Source of the DNA: a bacterium MS4
GTDB taxonomy: Bacteria > Bacillota > Clostridia > Oscillospirales > Acutalibacteraceae
Direction of reading: 5' to 3'
Length of the DNA stretch: 64,000 nt
Assembly (NCBI GenBank): GCA_000752215.1
Contig: CCFG01000011.1
Span: forward strand, 191,108 to 255,107
Positions 18,826 through 27,863 of this stretch are shown here, piece after piece (position 1 is the stretch's first letter; each line of letters begins with the position of its first letter). The notes beneath the pieces are model-generated. The model was given only the letters and a program-made list of their open reading frames with translations. It did not search any database and was not told the origin of the DNA. Both the position numbers and the translations under genes were made by a program.

Positions 18826-19665
18826 ATGAAAGTTGGTATTATCGGCGCCGGAACCATGGGCTCCGGAATTGCCCAGGCGTTTGCTCAGACCGATGGATAT
18901 ACGGTTAAGCTTTGCGATATTAACGAAGAGTTTGCCGCCGGCGGGAAAAAGAAAATCGCCAAAGGATTTGAGAGACTGATTGCCAAAGGAAAGATGGATC
19001 AGGCAAAGGCCGACGAAATTCTTGCCAAGATCACAACCGGGACAAGGGAAATTGTTTCCGACTGTGACTTGGTTGTTGAAGCCGCTCTTGAAAGAATGGA
19101 TCTGAAGAAGGAACTGTTCCAGGCGCTGCAGGGCATCTGCAAGCCCGATGCGATTTTTGCCACCAATACGTCTTCTCTTTCCATTACGGAAATTTCCAAC
19201 GGGCTCGACAGAGCGGTCGTAGGCATGCATTTCTTCAACCCCGCTCCGGTTATGAAGCTGGTCGAAGTAATCGCCGGCATCACGACTCCGGACGAGACGG
19301 TCGAAAAAATCAAGGCTATCTCCGTTGAAATCGGTAAAACTCCTGTACAGGTCAAGGAAGCTGCCGGTTTCGTTGTCAACAGAATTCTTGTTCCTATGAT
19401 TAATGAAGCGGTTGGAATCTATGCCGACGGCACCGCTTCCGCGGAAGATATCGATACGGCAATGAAGCTGGGCGCCAACCATCCGATGGGCCCCCTGGCT
19501 CTGGGCGATCTGATCGGTCTGGATGTCGTTCTTGCTGTTATGGAAGTGCTTCAGTCCGAAACGGGCGACAGTAAATACCGTCCTCATCCCTTACTCAGAA
19601 AAATGGTCCGTGGCGGATTGCTGGGCAGAAAGACCGGTAAGGGTTTTTACGATTATACAAAATAA
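18826..19665 (+). CDS. hbd: 3-hydroxybutyryl-CoA dehydrogenase
   Basis: Reduces acetoacetyl-CoA to 3-hydroxybutyryl-CoA. It is 279 aa. The Rossmann loop is [11 protein letters not shown] (7-17). The catalytic His is in [15 protein letters not shown], and the C-terminal domain shows [17 protein letters not shown] and [10 protein letters not shown]. The ribosome-binding site is TAGGAGGAA. It is third in the operon, 36 bases after crt. Confidence 0.96.
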   Translation: MKVGIIGAGTMGSGIAQAFAQTDGYTVKLCDINEEFAAGGKKKIAKGFERLIAKGKMDQAKADEILAKITTGTREIVSDCDLVVEAALERMDLKKELFQALQGICKPDAIFATNTSSLSITEISNGLDRAVVGMHFFNPAPVMKLVEVIAGITTPDETVEKIKAISVEIGKTPVQVKEAAGFVVNRILVPMINEAVGIYADGTASAEDIDTAMKLGANHPMGPLALGDLIGLDVVLAVMEVLQSETGDSKYRPHPLLRKMVRGGLLGRKTGKGFYDYTK

Positions 19666-19708
19666 AGATGGTTGATTGTTGCAAATTATAGATTTTGGAG
19701 GAACGAGT

Positions 19709-20848
19709 ATGGATTTCGTACTTAGCAAGGAGCATGAGATGCTTCGCACGCTGTACAAAGAATTTGCAGAAAATGAAATAAAGCCTCTTGCCCAGGAACT
19801 GGATGAAGAAGAGCGCTTTCCTGTAGAAACAGTCGAAAAACTGCACAAGTATGGTTTTTTAGGAATTCCCTTCCCGAAGGAATACGGCGGCCAGGGCTGC
19901 GATACGCTTGCATATGTCATGTGCATTGAAGAGATTGCGAAGGTTTGCGGCACGACCAGCGTGGTTGTGTCCGGACATACTTCCCTGGGCGCTTCCCCGA
20001 TTTTAAAATTCGGTACTCCCGAGCAGATTGAAAAGTATTTTGTTCCGCTCGCAAAGGGTGACAAATTAGGCGCTTTCGCTCTGACAGAGCCGAACGCGGG
20101 TACTGATGCATCCATGCAACAGACGAAAGCTGTCCTGGAGGGTGACCACTATGTGCTGAACGGCAGCAAAATCTTTATCACAAATGCCGGCTATGCCGAT
20201 ACTTATATTATCATTGCCATGACGGACAAGAGCAAGGGAACAAAGGGCATCTCCGCGTTCATCGTTGAGAAGGACTTCCCGGGCTTCAGCGTAGGCAAGA
20301 AAGAAAAGAAGATGGGTATCCGCGGTTCTTCTACCTGTGAGCTCATTTTTGAAAACTGCATCGTTCCGAAGGAAAACCTGCTCGGCAAAGAGGGCAAGGG
20401 CTTTGGAATCGCCATGAACACACTCGACGGCGGCCGTATCGGCATCGCTGCCCAGGCTTTGGGTCTTGCGGAAGGCGCTTATGAGGAAACCGTCAAGTAT
20501 GTGAAGGAAAGAAAGCAGTTCGGCAAACCGATTGCGAAATTCCAGAACACACAGTTCCAGATCGCGGATATGGCAACAAAGATCAAAGCGGCCCAGTTGC
20601 TTGTTTATCGCGCCGCTATGGCAAAGGATGCCCAGAAGGTTTATTCAGAAGAAGCTGCAATGGCAAAGCTGTTTGCGGCTGAAGTTGCAATGGAAGTTAC
20701 CACAAAAGCAGTTCAGCTTCATGGCGGTTATGGTTACACGAGAGAATATCCAGTTGAGCGCATGATGCGTGATGCCAAAATCACCGAGATTTACGAAGGT
20801 ACCAGCGAAGTTCAGCGCATGGTTATTTCCTCGAACGAACTTAAATAA
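19709..20848 (+). CDS. bcd: Butyryl-CoA dehydrogenase (short-chain acyl-CoA dehydrogenase)
   Basis: An FAD enzyme that reduces crotonyl-CoA to butyryl-CoA with electrons from EtfAB. It is 379 aa. Features are FALTEPNAGTDAS, NGSKIFITNAGYADTYII, MGIRGSSTCELIFENC and the catalytic base E363 in YEGTSEVQRMV, placed as in bacterial butyryl-CoA dehydrogenases. ATG 19709 follows TTGGAGGAAC. Its position directly before etfB-etfA is that of the bifurcating Bcd/Etf complex, which couples crotonyl-CoA reduction to ferredoxin reduction by NADH. Confidence 0.95.
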   Translation: MDFVLSKEHEMLRTLYKEFAENEIKPLAQELDEEERFPVETVEKLHKYGFLGIPFPKEYGGQGCDTLAYVMCIEEIAKVCGTTSVVVSGHTSLGASPILKFGTPEQIEKYFVPLAKGDKLGAFALTEPNAGTDASMQQTKAVLEGDHYVLNGSKIFITNAGYADTYIIIAMTDKSKGTKGISAFIVEKDFPGFSVGKKEKKMGIRGSSTCELIFENCIVPKENLLGKEGKGFGIAMNTLDGGRIGIAAQALGLAEGAYEETVKYVKERKQFGKPIAKFQNTQFQIADMATKIKAAQLLVYRAAMAKDAQKVYSEEAAMAKLFAAEVAMEVTTKAVQLHGGYGYTREYPVERMMRDAKITEIYEGTSEVQRMVISSNELK

Positions 20849-20877
20849 CTATAAAAGCCCAAAAGGAGTGACAATCT

Positions 20878-21660
20878 TTGAATATTGTTGTTTGCATAAA
20901 ACAAGTTCCAAACACCAACGAAGTGAAGCTGGACCCGGTAACCGGAACACTGATCAGAGAAGGCGTGCCCAGCATCATCAATCCCGATGATAAGGCCGGC
21001 CTGGAAGCCGCCCTTCGCCTGAAAGACGAGCAGGGCGCGCATGTTACCGTTTTGTCCATGGGCCCGCCGCAGGCCGATGCCGCTCTGCGCGAAGCGCTTG
21101 CGATGGGCGCGGACGAAGCGATTCTGGTCACAGACAGAGCTTTCGGCGGTGCCGACACTCTGGCAACTTCCACAACGATCGCTGCAGCGGCCAAAACACT
21201 TCCATACGACCTGATTATCACAGGCCGCCAGGCCATCGACGGCGATACCGCGCAGGTTGGCCCCCAGATTGCCGAGCACCTCGGCATTCCGAATGTCAGC
21301 TATGCGGAGGAGATCAAAGTTGAAGGCGATTCCATCACCGTAAAACGCCAGTATGAAGACAGATATCATATCCTCAAGGTGAAAATGCCCTGCCTGATTA
21401 CTGCTTTAAGCGAATTGAATCAGCCGCGCTACATGACTCCGGGCGGAATTTTTGACGCATACAGAAGCAAAGAAGTCAAAACCATTACCCGTGCGGACAT
21501 TGAAGTGGATGACGCTCAAATCGGATTAAAAGGCTCACCAACCAGAGTTGCACAGACATTTACAAAGAGCTTGAAGGCGGCGGGTCAGCTTGTAAACCTT
21601 GACCCACAGGAGTCGGCTGAGTATATGCTCGAGAAACTCAGAGAAAAATTCATTATATAG
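20878..21660 (+). CDS. etfB: Electron transfer flavoprotein, beta subunit
   Basis: A 260-aa EtfB. The TTG start is supported by AAAGGAGTG at good spacing and by the N-terminus MNIVVCIKQVPNTNEVKLDP. The stretches GVPSIINPDDKAGLEAAL and TGRQAIDGDTAQVGPQIAEH match anaerobic, probably bifurcating Etf proteins, in which the beta subunit binds the bifurcating FAD. Partner EtfA starts 18 bases later. Confidence 0.95.
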   Translation: MNIVVCIKQVPNTNEVKLDPVTGTLIREGVPSIINPDDKAGLEAALRLKDEQGAHVTVLSMGPPQADAALREALAMGADEAILVTDRAFGGADTLATSTTIAAAAKTLPYDLIITGRQAIDGDTAQVGPQIAEHLGIPNVSYAEEIKVEGDSITVKRQYEDRYHILKVKMPCLITALSELNQPRYMTPGGIFDAYRSKEVKTITRADIEVDDAQIGLKGSPTRVAQTFTKSLKAAGQLVNLDPQESAEYMLEKLREKFII

Positions 21661-21678
21661 TTGAAAGTGGTGAGCAGT

Positions 21679-22698
21679 ATGGATATTCAAGAATATAAAG
21701 GCGTATTTATTTTCGTACAGCAGGTCGACAACAAAATAGCCGGCGTTTCTTTTGAGCTTCTTGGAAAAGCCAGGGAACTTGCTAAAGACATGGAAACAGA
21801 AGTGACCGCTGTTCTGCTTGGTTACAACGTATCCGGCCTTTGCAAAGAGCTGGCCAGACATGGCGCCGATAAGATTATCATGGTCGACAACAAGGCGCTC
21901 GAGGTTTATGCCACGGAGCCTTATGCACACAGCATGTATCACGTCATTGAAAAATACAAACCCGCAGTTGTCCTTTACGGTGCAACCGCGATCGGCCGCG
22001 ACCTGGCTCCGCGCGTATCCGCCAGAGTGAAAACCGGTCTGACAGCCGACTGTACAAAGCTTGAAGTCGCGGACGACGGCTCCAAGAACCTGAGAATGAC
22101 CCGTCCCGCATTCGGCGGAAACATCATGGCGACGATCCTTTGCCCGGATCACCGTCCGCAGATGGCAACCGTGCGCCCCGGCGTTATGCAGAAGATCAAG
22201 CCGATCGAAGGAGCGGAAGTTCCAGTCGAAAAGTATGATCTTGAAATCGGTGGGGACCACCAGAATGTGGAAATCGTTGATATCATCAAGAAGGTATCCA
22301 ATAAAATGGATATCCAGGACGCAAAAATCCTCGTTTCCGGCGGCCGCGGCATGGGCTGTCCCGAGAATTTTTCCCTGCTCAAGGATTTGGCCGACGCGCT
22401 CGGCGGCACCGTCAGCTCTTCCAGAGCATGTGTTGACGCCGGCTGGGTCGAGAAAGACATCCAGGTCGGTCAGACAGGGAAGACGGTCCGCCCGAATCTC
22501 TACATTGCCTGCGGTATTTCCGGCGCTATCCAGCACCTTGCCGGTATGGAAGAGTCCGATGTGATTATTGCTGTCAACAAGGACGAAACCGCTCCGATCT
22601 TTGAAGTAGCCGATTACGGCATTGTTGGAGATGTTACCAAAATTCTGCCTCTGTTTACTGAAGAGGTCAAAAAGGCAATGGCTGCCCGCAACGCGTGA
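21679..22698 (+). CDS. etfA: Electron transfer flavoprotein, alpha subunit
   Basis: A 339-aa EtfA. The N-terminal Etf domain is about residues 5-190. The C-terminal FAD domain shows SGGRGMGCPENF, SRACVDAGW, QVGQTGKTVRPNLYIACGIS and VNKDETAPIFEVADYGIVGD. ATG 21679 follows GTGGTGAG; a TTG 18 bases upstream is in frame but less likely. It is the last gene of the operon and ends before a terminator. Confidence 0.95.
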   Translation: MDIQEYKGVFIFVQQVDNKIAGVSFELLGKARELAKDMETEVTAVLLGYNVSGLCKELARHGADKIIMVDNKALEVYATEPYAHSMYHVIEKYKPAVVLYGATAIGRDLAPRVSARVKTGLTADCTKLEVADDGSKNLRMTRPAFGGNIMATILCPDHRPQMATVRPGVMQKIKPIEGAEVPVEKYDLEIGGDHQNVEIVDIIKKVSNKMDIQDAKILVSGGRGMGCPENFSLLKDLADALGGTVSSSRACVDAGWVEKDIQVGQTGKTVRPNLYIACGISGAIQHLAGMEESDVIIAVNKDETAPIFEVADYGIVGDVTKILPLFTEEVKKAMAARNA

Positions 22699-22716
22699 TT
22701 TCGCACTGCTAAAATC

Positions 22717-22749
22717 AGGACTCCGTGTAATATGCACGGAGTCCTTTTA
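22717..22749 (+). terminator. Intrinsic terminator of the butyryl-CoA operon
   Basis: AGGACTCCGTG (22717-22727) pairs with CACGGAGTCCT (22735-22745), then TTTT. Confidence 0.9.
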
Positions 22750-22758
22750 TGTATGAAT

Positions 22759-22797
22759 TAAGGGAGTTTCCCCGGCAAAGCCGGGGAAACTCCCTTA
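22759..22797. terminator. Very strong hairpin, terminator for the convergent CoA-transferase
   Basis: TAAGGGAGTTTCCCCGGC and its exact complement are separated by AAA. It lies downstream of the minus-strand gene at 22839. Confidence 0.85.
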
Positions 22798-22838
22798 TCA
22801 TTCTATTCAGGCGAATAGTCATCTGTTTTCCTTCAGGT

Positions 22839-24398
22839 TTATTCTTTCAGACCCATTTTTTCGTCTATAAAGATACGGGCGTCCATCTGTTTCAGGTCGG
22901 GGGATATGATCGGCTTCATGGGCATATGGGCAAACACATCTTTTTCCAGATCAATACCGGGGGCGGTTTCCGTCAGCATAACGCCGTCCTCTGTCAGCTT
23001 GAACACGGCGCGTTCCGTAATGTACATAACCGGAAGATGATTCTTGATGGCTGTTTTTACGCTGAATGTAATATGTTCGACGCTCTCACGGAACTTATTG
23101 GCGCTGCCTTCGTGCAAAATATGGAGTTTTCCGTCCTTTATTTCGGTTTTTAAACCGTTCGCCGTAAAGGTCCCACAGAAAAACACCTGTTTGGAATTTT
23201 GGGAGATATCGATGAATCCGCCGCATCCGGGCAGCTTCGCACCGAATTTGGATACGTTCACATTGCCTTCCTTATCGGATTCGGCAAAGCCCAGGAACGC
23301 CTGGTCAAGTCCGCCGCCCTGATAGAAGTCGAACATGGAGGGCATGGAAATGATGGACTCGGGGTTCAGGCTGACGCCGAAGTCTATGCTGCTTTGCGGA
23401 TTGCCCCCAAAGATACCGGACTCTACGGTCAAAGAAAATTTATTTGTGATGCCTTCTTCCTGAGCGACGGAAGAGATGTATTCCGGGATACCGATCCCAA
23501 GATTGACAATGCTGCCGTCTTTCAGCTCCATCGCCGCGCGGCGGGCAATGATTTTCTTGTTGTTCAGAGGTGCCGGGGTAAATTCGGAAAGCCCCATTCT
23601 GTGTTCTCCAGAGAAGCCGGGATTATACTGTGTGCCATAGTTCTGCATATGATATTTGATATCGCTGACAACGACCACCGCATCCACCAGAACGCCCGGG
23701 ATTTCCACTTTTTGCGGGTCGAGAGATCCCGCTTCCACGACTTTTTCGACCTGAACGATCACGGTGCCGCCGGAATTTTTGCATGCCTGTGCCACCGCGA
23801 GCGTTTCCGTACGAACGCCTTCACGCTCTATGGAAATATTTCCGTTCTCGTCCGCATAGGTGCCGCCCAGAATGGCAAAATCAACGGGATGGGTCTTGTA
23901 AAAAAGAAATTCTTTTCCGTCGATTTCCATTAGGCTGACCAAATCCTCCGCTTCCCGCGTAAGGGGATTCAGCTTCCCTCCCAGGCTGCGGGGGTCGACA
24001 AAGGTACCGAGGCCCACCTGGGAGATGGTACCCGGTTTATGTGCCGCTGTATCGCGGAACATGTGGGTGGTAACGCCCTGAGGGAAATCATACGCCAGTA
24101 TTTTGTTCTCAATGACCAGTTTGCCGAGTCTGGGCGCCATCCCCCAGTGGCCGCCGATTCCCCGGCGCACCAGACCCTCGTGGGCCAGATGGTTCAGGCC
24201 CTTTGTTTTTCCGTCGCCCTGAGCAGCGCAAAACAGCAGGGTAAGGTTATTCGGTTCGCCGGTTTCCAGAAAACGGTTTTCAATTTCCATTGCGATTTCC
24301 TCGGCAACCGAGGCGCCCATAAATCCGTTTGTCGCGAAATTAATATTGTTTGGCACCAGATCGGCCGCTTGCCGCGCAGTCAATATCTTTACACCCAT
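22839..24398 (-). CDS. Acyl-CoA:acetate / propionate CoA-transferase (class I, YdiF/Pct type)
   Basis: Moves CoA between an acyl-CoA and a carboxylate, for example butyryl-CoA plus acetate. It is 519 aa, the fused alpha+beta form. The N-terminal half shows GDGKTKGLNHLAHEGLVRRGIGGHWG. The C-terminal half has the catalytic Glu E326 in LTVESGIFGG, preceded by NLGIGIPEY. The ribosome-binding site is CGGAGGATTG. Convergent placement next to the thl...etfA operon suggests it makes the end-product acid (butyrate or caproate). Substrate preference cannot be read. Confidence 0.88.
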   Translation of the reverse strand: MGVKILTARQAADLVPNNINFATNGFMGASVAEEIAMEIENRFLETGEPNNLTLLFCAAQGDGKTKGLNHLAHEGLVRRGIGGHWGMAPRLGKLVIENKILAYDFPQGVTTHMFRDTAAHKPGTISQVGLGTFVDPRSLGGKLNPLTREAEDLVSLMEIDGKEFLFYKTHPVDFAILGGTYADENGNISIEREGVRTETLAVAQACKNSGGTVIVQVEKVVEAGSLDPQKVEIPGVLVDAVVVVSDIKYHMQNYGTQYNPGFSGEHRMGLSEFTPAPLNNKKIIARRAAMELKDGSIVNLGIGIPEYISSVAQEEGITNKFSLTVESGIFGGNPQSSIDFGVSLNPESIISMPSMFDFYQGGGLDQAFLGFAESDKEGNVNVSKFGAKLPGCGGFIDISQNSKQVFFCGTFTANGLKTEIKDGKLHILHEGSANKFRESVEHITFSVKTAIKNHLPVMYITERAVFKLTEDGVMLTETAPGIDLEKDVFAHMPMKPIISPDLKQMDARIFIDEKMGLKE

Positions 24399-24431
24399 TC
24401 TTCAATCCTCCGAAAAAAATACTTTGTTAAT

Positions 24432-24459
24432 ATTATATCATTTCCGTGTAAAATTACAA
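24432..24459 (-). promoter_or_regulatory. Promoter of the CoA-transferase gene
   Basis: Read on the minus strand: TTGTAA (24459-24454), a 16-nt spacer and TATAAT (24437-24432). Confidence 0.7.
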
Positions 24460-24470
24460 GTTCCTTTGTA

Positions 24471-24521
24471 CCAAAATATGTCTTTTAGTGGCCAATACGG
24501 TCAAAAGATACGATCTTTTGG
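24471..24521. promoter_or_regulatory. Candidate operator: dyad between divergent CoA-transferase and WYL regulator
   Basis: CAAAAGAT-ACG-ATCTTTTG (24502-24520) is a perfect 8-bp dyad. A degenerate copy, CCAAAATATGTCTTTTAG, lies at 24471-24488. Both lie between the CoA-transferase promoter and the regulator gene, as expected for the site of the adjacent regulator. Confidence 0.5.
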
Positions 24522-24590
24522 CAGATCGGTAAAGAATGATACCAAATTCTGCCTTATTATGGTAAAATAATTTAAAAGTAAGGAAAGCAG

Positions 24591-25604
24591 GTGAAACGTT
24601 TGACAGACCATGGCAACGCGAAAATGAAACTTCTATTATTATTAAAGCTGCTGAGAAAATATTCCGATGACGAGCATCCGGTTTCCGCGGTGGAGCTTTG
24701 CCGTCTGTTGGAGCAGGAGGGGATCGGGACAGAGCGAAAATCCGTCTACCGTGATCTTGATGTCCTGACGAAATTCGGGGTGGATATTGTCTATACCCGT
24801 TCCCCCCGGCAGGGCTTCTTTATAGCAAAACGCGATTTTGAACTGGCTGAAGTCCGTCTGCTGATGGACGCCGTGCTTACGGCGCCCTTTATCACCAATA
24901 AAAAAACAGCCGAATTGACGGACAAGCTTTGTGAGCTTCTCAGCTGTCATCAGGCTGAAACGGTTTTGAAACAAATATATGTGGATCAACGAATAAAATT
25001 TGACAATGAAGAAATCTATTATAATATCGATACCATCAACCGGGCGGTTGCCCAGCATAAAAAAGTATCGTTTTCCTATCACCATCGCGTGATTGCGGGC
25101 GGGAAAGCGCAGCTGGATGAAGGCCGGGAATTTACCATCAGCCCCTACGCGCTTCTGTGGGCGAACGATAAATATTACCTGGCGGGGAATTATGAAAAAT
25201 ACGATACGATCAGCAACTACCGGCTGGACCGGATGAAACGGATCGCCCTGACCGCTTTGGAAGCGCGCCCGTTCAGCGAGGTCTGTTCTTATCGGGATTA
25301 TTTCGATACCGCCGACTATCTGCGCAGAACATTCAATATGTACAACGGGGAACAGGAGCGTATTGTGCTGCGGTGCTCCAACAGCCTGCTCGAGACGATC
25401 GTCGATAAATTCGGCGGGGCCATCGAGTTTTCCTGTCACGACAGCAACGCCTTCACCGTGAGGGCCTCCGTATATGTCAGCGACGGCCTGATTGAGTGGC
25501 TGCTGCAGTACGGGGACCGGGTGATCGTTCTGTCGCCGCAGACGCTGAAAGACGAAATGCTCAAGCGGATCGAAGCGATGCGCGCCGCGTATCAAATCAC
25601 GTAA
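24591..25604 (+). CDS. WYL-domain transcriptional regulator (HTH_11/DeoR-type helix-turn-helix)
   Basis: A 337-aa regulator. Residues about 10-75 are a winged helix (MKLLLLLKLLRKYS... ERKSVYRDLDVLTKFG), where VYRDLDVL is the recognition-helix signature. The WYL domain covers about 135-215 (SFSYHHRV... ISPYALLWANDKYYLAGNYE... NYRLDRM), with a C-terminal WCX region to 325. WYL domains bind nucleotide-type ligands. The start is GTG 24591 with AAGGAAAG; a TTG 9 bases later is possible. It is divergent from the CoA-transferase gene, its likely target. The 3' end overlaps the convergent mntP by 8 bases. Confidence 0.88.
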   Translation: MKRLTDHGNAKMKLLLLLKLLRKYSDDEHPVSAVELCRLLEQEGIGTERKSVYRDLDVLTKFGVDIVYTRSPRQGFFIAKRDFELAEVRLLMDAVLTAPFITNKKTAELTDKLCELLSCHQAETVLKQIYVDQRIKFDNEEIYYNIDTINRAVAQHKKVSFSYHHRVIAGGKAQLDEGREFTISPYALLWANDKYYLAGNYEKYDTISNYRLDRMKRIALTALEARPFSEVCSYRDYFDTADYLRRTFNMYNGEQERIVLRCSNSLLETIVDKFGGAIEFSCHDSNAFTVRASVYVSDGLIEWLLQYGDRVIVLSPQTLKDEMLKRIEAMRAAYQIT

Positions 25605-26184
25605 AAAACATGTGTTCAACGAAAATCTTGACGCCAATGCCCGTCAGGACGGTCCCGCCAAACAGTTCCGCTTTTGAAGAAAGCAGCTTCCCAAAATTTT
25701 TCCCGATATAAACGCCGATCAGGCAGAGGAAAAAGGTGACGGTTCCGATGATTCCCACGGAAGAAACCATCAGGGCTGCCGTTTTGGCGCCCACTGCGGA
25801 CGGAAGAAGAATTCCGGTAGCCAGAGCGTCAATGCTGGTCGCAACGGAAAGAGTAACAAGGGTTTTGAAACCGATGTCGTTTTGTCTTTGACCGGTGCTT
25901 TTATCTTCCGGTTCTTTAGAGGATTCCATCATCATTTTGATCCCGAGGTAAGAAAGAAGAACCAAAGCGATCCAGTGGTCCACCGCATTGATAAAACCTT
26001 CTCCCGCTTTTCCAATGAGCCAGCCGAGCATGGGCATAAATGCCTGAAAAAGTCCGAAGCTGAATGCAAGCTTTAAGGAGAATCTCGGTGTGACTTTTCG
26101 GATCGTCGCCCCGTTGGTAATGCTGACTGCAAACGCGTCCATGGCAAGACCCAAAGCAATGCCGACCAATGAAATGTAATCCAT
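25597..26184 (-). CDS. mntP: Manganese efflux pump MntP-like
   Basis: A 195-aa, six-helix membrane protein. It carries the repeated motifs of the family, GLAMDAFAVSITNG (12-25) and SVATSIDALATGILL, where the paired Asp residues form the metal path. Its job would be Mn2+ export. The ribosome-binding site is GGAGGAAAAA. I looked upstream for a yybP-ykoY manganese riboswitch in 26185-26379 and did not see one. It is convergent and slightly overlapping with the WYL regulator. Confidence 0.85.
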   Translation of the reverse strand: MDYISLVGIALGLAMDAFAVSITNGATIRKVTPRFSLKLAFSFGLFQAFMPMLGWLIGKAGEGFINAVDHWIALVLLSYLGIKMMMESSKEPEDKSTGQRQNDIGFKTLVTLSVATSIDALATGILLPSAVGAKTAALMVSSVGIIGTVTFFLCLIGVYIGKNFGKLLSSKAELFGGTVLTGIGVKIFVEHMFFT

Positions 26185-26306
26185 GGTTTTTCCTCCGAAT
26201 CAAAAAAGACATGAATATTATCATACCTTTTTATTGAAGCAATGTCAATCATAACGATGGACAAGCTTTTGCTTTAATATAGTAATAAATTAATACGTTA
26301 AATCAA

Positions 26307-26335
26307 TTGAGTTTTTGTTTTATTCATGATAAAAT
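26307..26335 (+). promoter_or_regulatory. Promoter of hisH-hisF
   Basis: TTGAGT (26307-26312), a 17-nt spacer and TAAAAT (26330-26335), 45 bases before hisH. Confidence 0.65.
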
Positions 26336-26379
26336 TTAGGTACAATTGGATGCAAGTTTAATGAGAAGGATAATGAATT

Positions 26380-26991
26380 ATGATTGCTGTGATCGATTAC
26401 GGTGCCGGAAACCTGCAAAGCGTTGTAAAGGCATTTCGTTTTATCGGCTGTGATATCCTTGTTACGGCGGACAAGGAGGAACTGAAACACGCTTCCGCTG
26501 CGGTACTGCCCGGTGTGGGCGCGTTTGGCGACGCGATGAGCTGCCTGAAAAAAGCTGATTTCGTGACCCCGGTGCTTGATTTTATAGAGAGCGGAAAGCC
26601 CTTTCTGGGAATTTGCCTCGGTTTGCAGCTCCTCTTTGAAGGAAGCGAGGAAACTCCGGGAATCAGCGGGCTTGGCGTATTAAAAGGAAAAATTCAGAAG
26701 ATTCCCGCGGAGACGGGACTGAAAATCCCGCATATCGGATGGAATTCTCTTTCTGTGAAAAAAAGCAACGGACTTTTTCAAAATATGGAGCCCAATCCCT
26801 ATGTCTATTTTGTCCATTCCTACTATCTGAAAGCGGAGGACCCGGAGGTCGTCTCTTCCACCACCGATTACGGGGTCGCCATCGACGCCTCCGTCCAGCG
26901 CGGCAATCTGTTTGCGACCCAGTTCCATCCGGAAAAAAGCGGGAAAACAGGCTTGCAGATGCTGAAAAATTTTGTATCGTTTGTTTCTTGA
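26380..26991 (+). CDS. hisH: Imidazole glycerol phosphate synthase, glutaminase subunit
   Basis: A class I glutamine amidotransferase that supplies ammonia to HisF. It is 203 aa. The triad is C79 ([10 protein letters not shown]), H183 and E185 (TQFHPEKSG). The N-terminus [11 protein letters not shown] and [10 protein letters not shown] are typical of HisH. It is followed by hisF with only 22 bases between. No other histidine genes flank the pair, so the rest of the pathway must lie elsewhere. Confidence 0.93.
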   Translation: MIAVIDYGAGNLQSVVKAFRFIGCDILVTADKEELKHASAAVLPGVGAFGDAMSCLKKADFVTPVLDFIESGKPFLGICLGLQLLFEGSEETPGISGLGVLKGKIQKIPAETGLKIPHIGWNSLSVKKSNGLFQNMEPNPYVYFVHSYYLKAEDPEVVSSTTDYGVAIDASVQRGNLFATQFHPEKSGKTGLQMLKNFVSFVS

Positions 26992-27013
26992 TTTTTGCGC
27001 GGAGGTTATGATT

Positions 27014-27772
27014 ATGTATGCAAAACGGATTATTCCCTGCCTGGATGTAAACGGCGGCAGGGTCGTAAAAGGAACTTTCTTTGTCAACCTGCGCGATGCG
27101 GGAGACCCGGTGCAGGCTGCCATTGAATATGACAAACAGGGTGCGGACGAGCTTGTGCTGCTGGATATTACCGCATCGTCCGATAAACGCGGCATTATGC
27201 TGAACATCGTCAGCAAGGTGGCCGAGCAGATTTTTATTCCGTTCACAGTCGGCGGAGGAATCAGAACGGTGGATGATTTTACAGCCCTGCTGCGGGCGGG
27301 TGCGGACAAGGTTTCCGTCAACTCCGCCGCGTTGAACCGCCCCGCCGTGATCAGCGAGGCCTCGGAAAAGTTCGGCAGCCAATGCGTTGTGTGCGCGATT
27401 GATGCGAAACGCAGGGAAGAGGGAGGCTGGACGGTTTATCAAAACGGAGGCCGCATCGATACGGGAAAAGACGCCGTGGAATGGGCGGTGGAAGCGGCCC
27501 GGCTGGGAGCGGGGGAAATCCTTCTGACCAGCATGGACTGTGACGGCGTGAAGAACGGGTATGATCTGGAACTGACCGCGGCGATCTCGCAAAGCGTCAA
27601 TATTCCGGTGATTGCTTCCGGCGGGGCGGGGAAGCTTGAGCATTTTTACGATGCGTTTACCGCGGGAAAAGCGGATGCTGTTCTGGCGGCTTCGCTCTTC
27701 CATTTCGGGGAAATCACTATTCCGGAACTGAAAACATATCTCGCGCAAAGAGGAATCCCTGTCAGACAGTAA
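27014..27772 (+). CDS. hisF: Imidazole glycerol phosphate synthase, cyclase subunit
   Basis: A TIM-barrel cyclase that forms IGP and AICAR from PRFAR and ammonia. The length of 252 aa is exact for the family. Catalytic D11 ([10 protein letters not shown]) and D130 (VVCAIDAKR) are present, as are the phosphate sites TVGGGIRT and ASGGAG and the loop [13 protein letters not shown]. The start is ATG 27014, 8 nt after GGAGG; an ATG 6 bases upstream overlaps too closely. The [15 protein letters not shown] segment differs slightly from the usual CLDVDGGRVVKG. Confidence 0.94.
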   Translation: MYAKRIIPCLDVNGGRVVKGTFFVNLRDAGDPVQAAIEYDKQGADELVLLDITASSDKRGIMLNIVSKVAEQIFIPFTVGGGIRTVDDFTALLRAGADKVSVNSAALNRPAVISEASEKFGSQCVVCAIDAKRREEGGWTVYQNGGRIDTGKDAVEWAVEAARLGAGEILLTSMDCDGVKNGYDLELTAAISQSVNIPVIASGGAGKLEHFYDAFTAGKADAVLAASLFHFGEITIPELKTYLAQRGIPVRQ

Positions 27773-27773
27773 A

Positions 27774-27806
27774 AATGAGGCCGAATTTGATTCGGCCTCA
27801 TTTTTT
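27774..27806 (+). terminator. Intrinsic terminator after hisF
   Basis: GAGGCCGAA...TTCGGCCTC followed by ATTTTTT. Confidence 0.92.
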
Positions 27807-27863
27807 ATGGATAGAACCTCTTTTTTTGGCATAAGAATTACTAATAAATTGGAGGTGCTGGAG

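Noticed and set aside
21535..22737. 400-codon open frame antisense to etfA
   Set aside because: It is a shadow of the codon bias of etfA/etfB; the translation is His/Phe/Asn-rich without domains or a start site.
26185..26379. Manganese (yybP-ykoY) riboswitch upstream of mntP
   Set aside because: I searched the leader for the paired-stem pattern expected for such genes and found none; only the mntP ribosome-binding site and the hisH promoter are visible.
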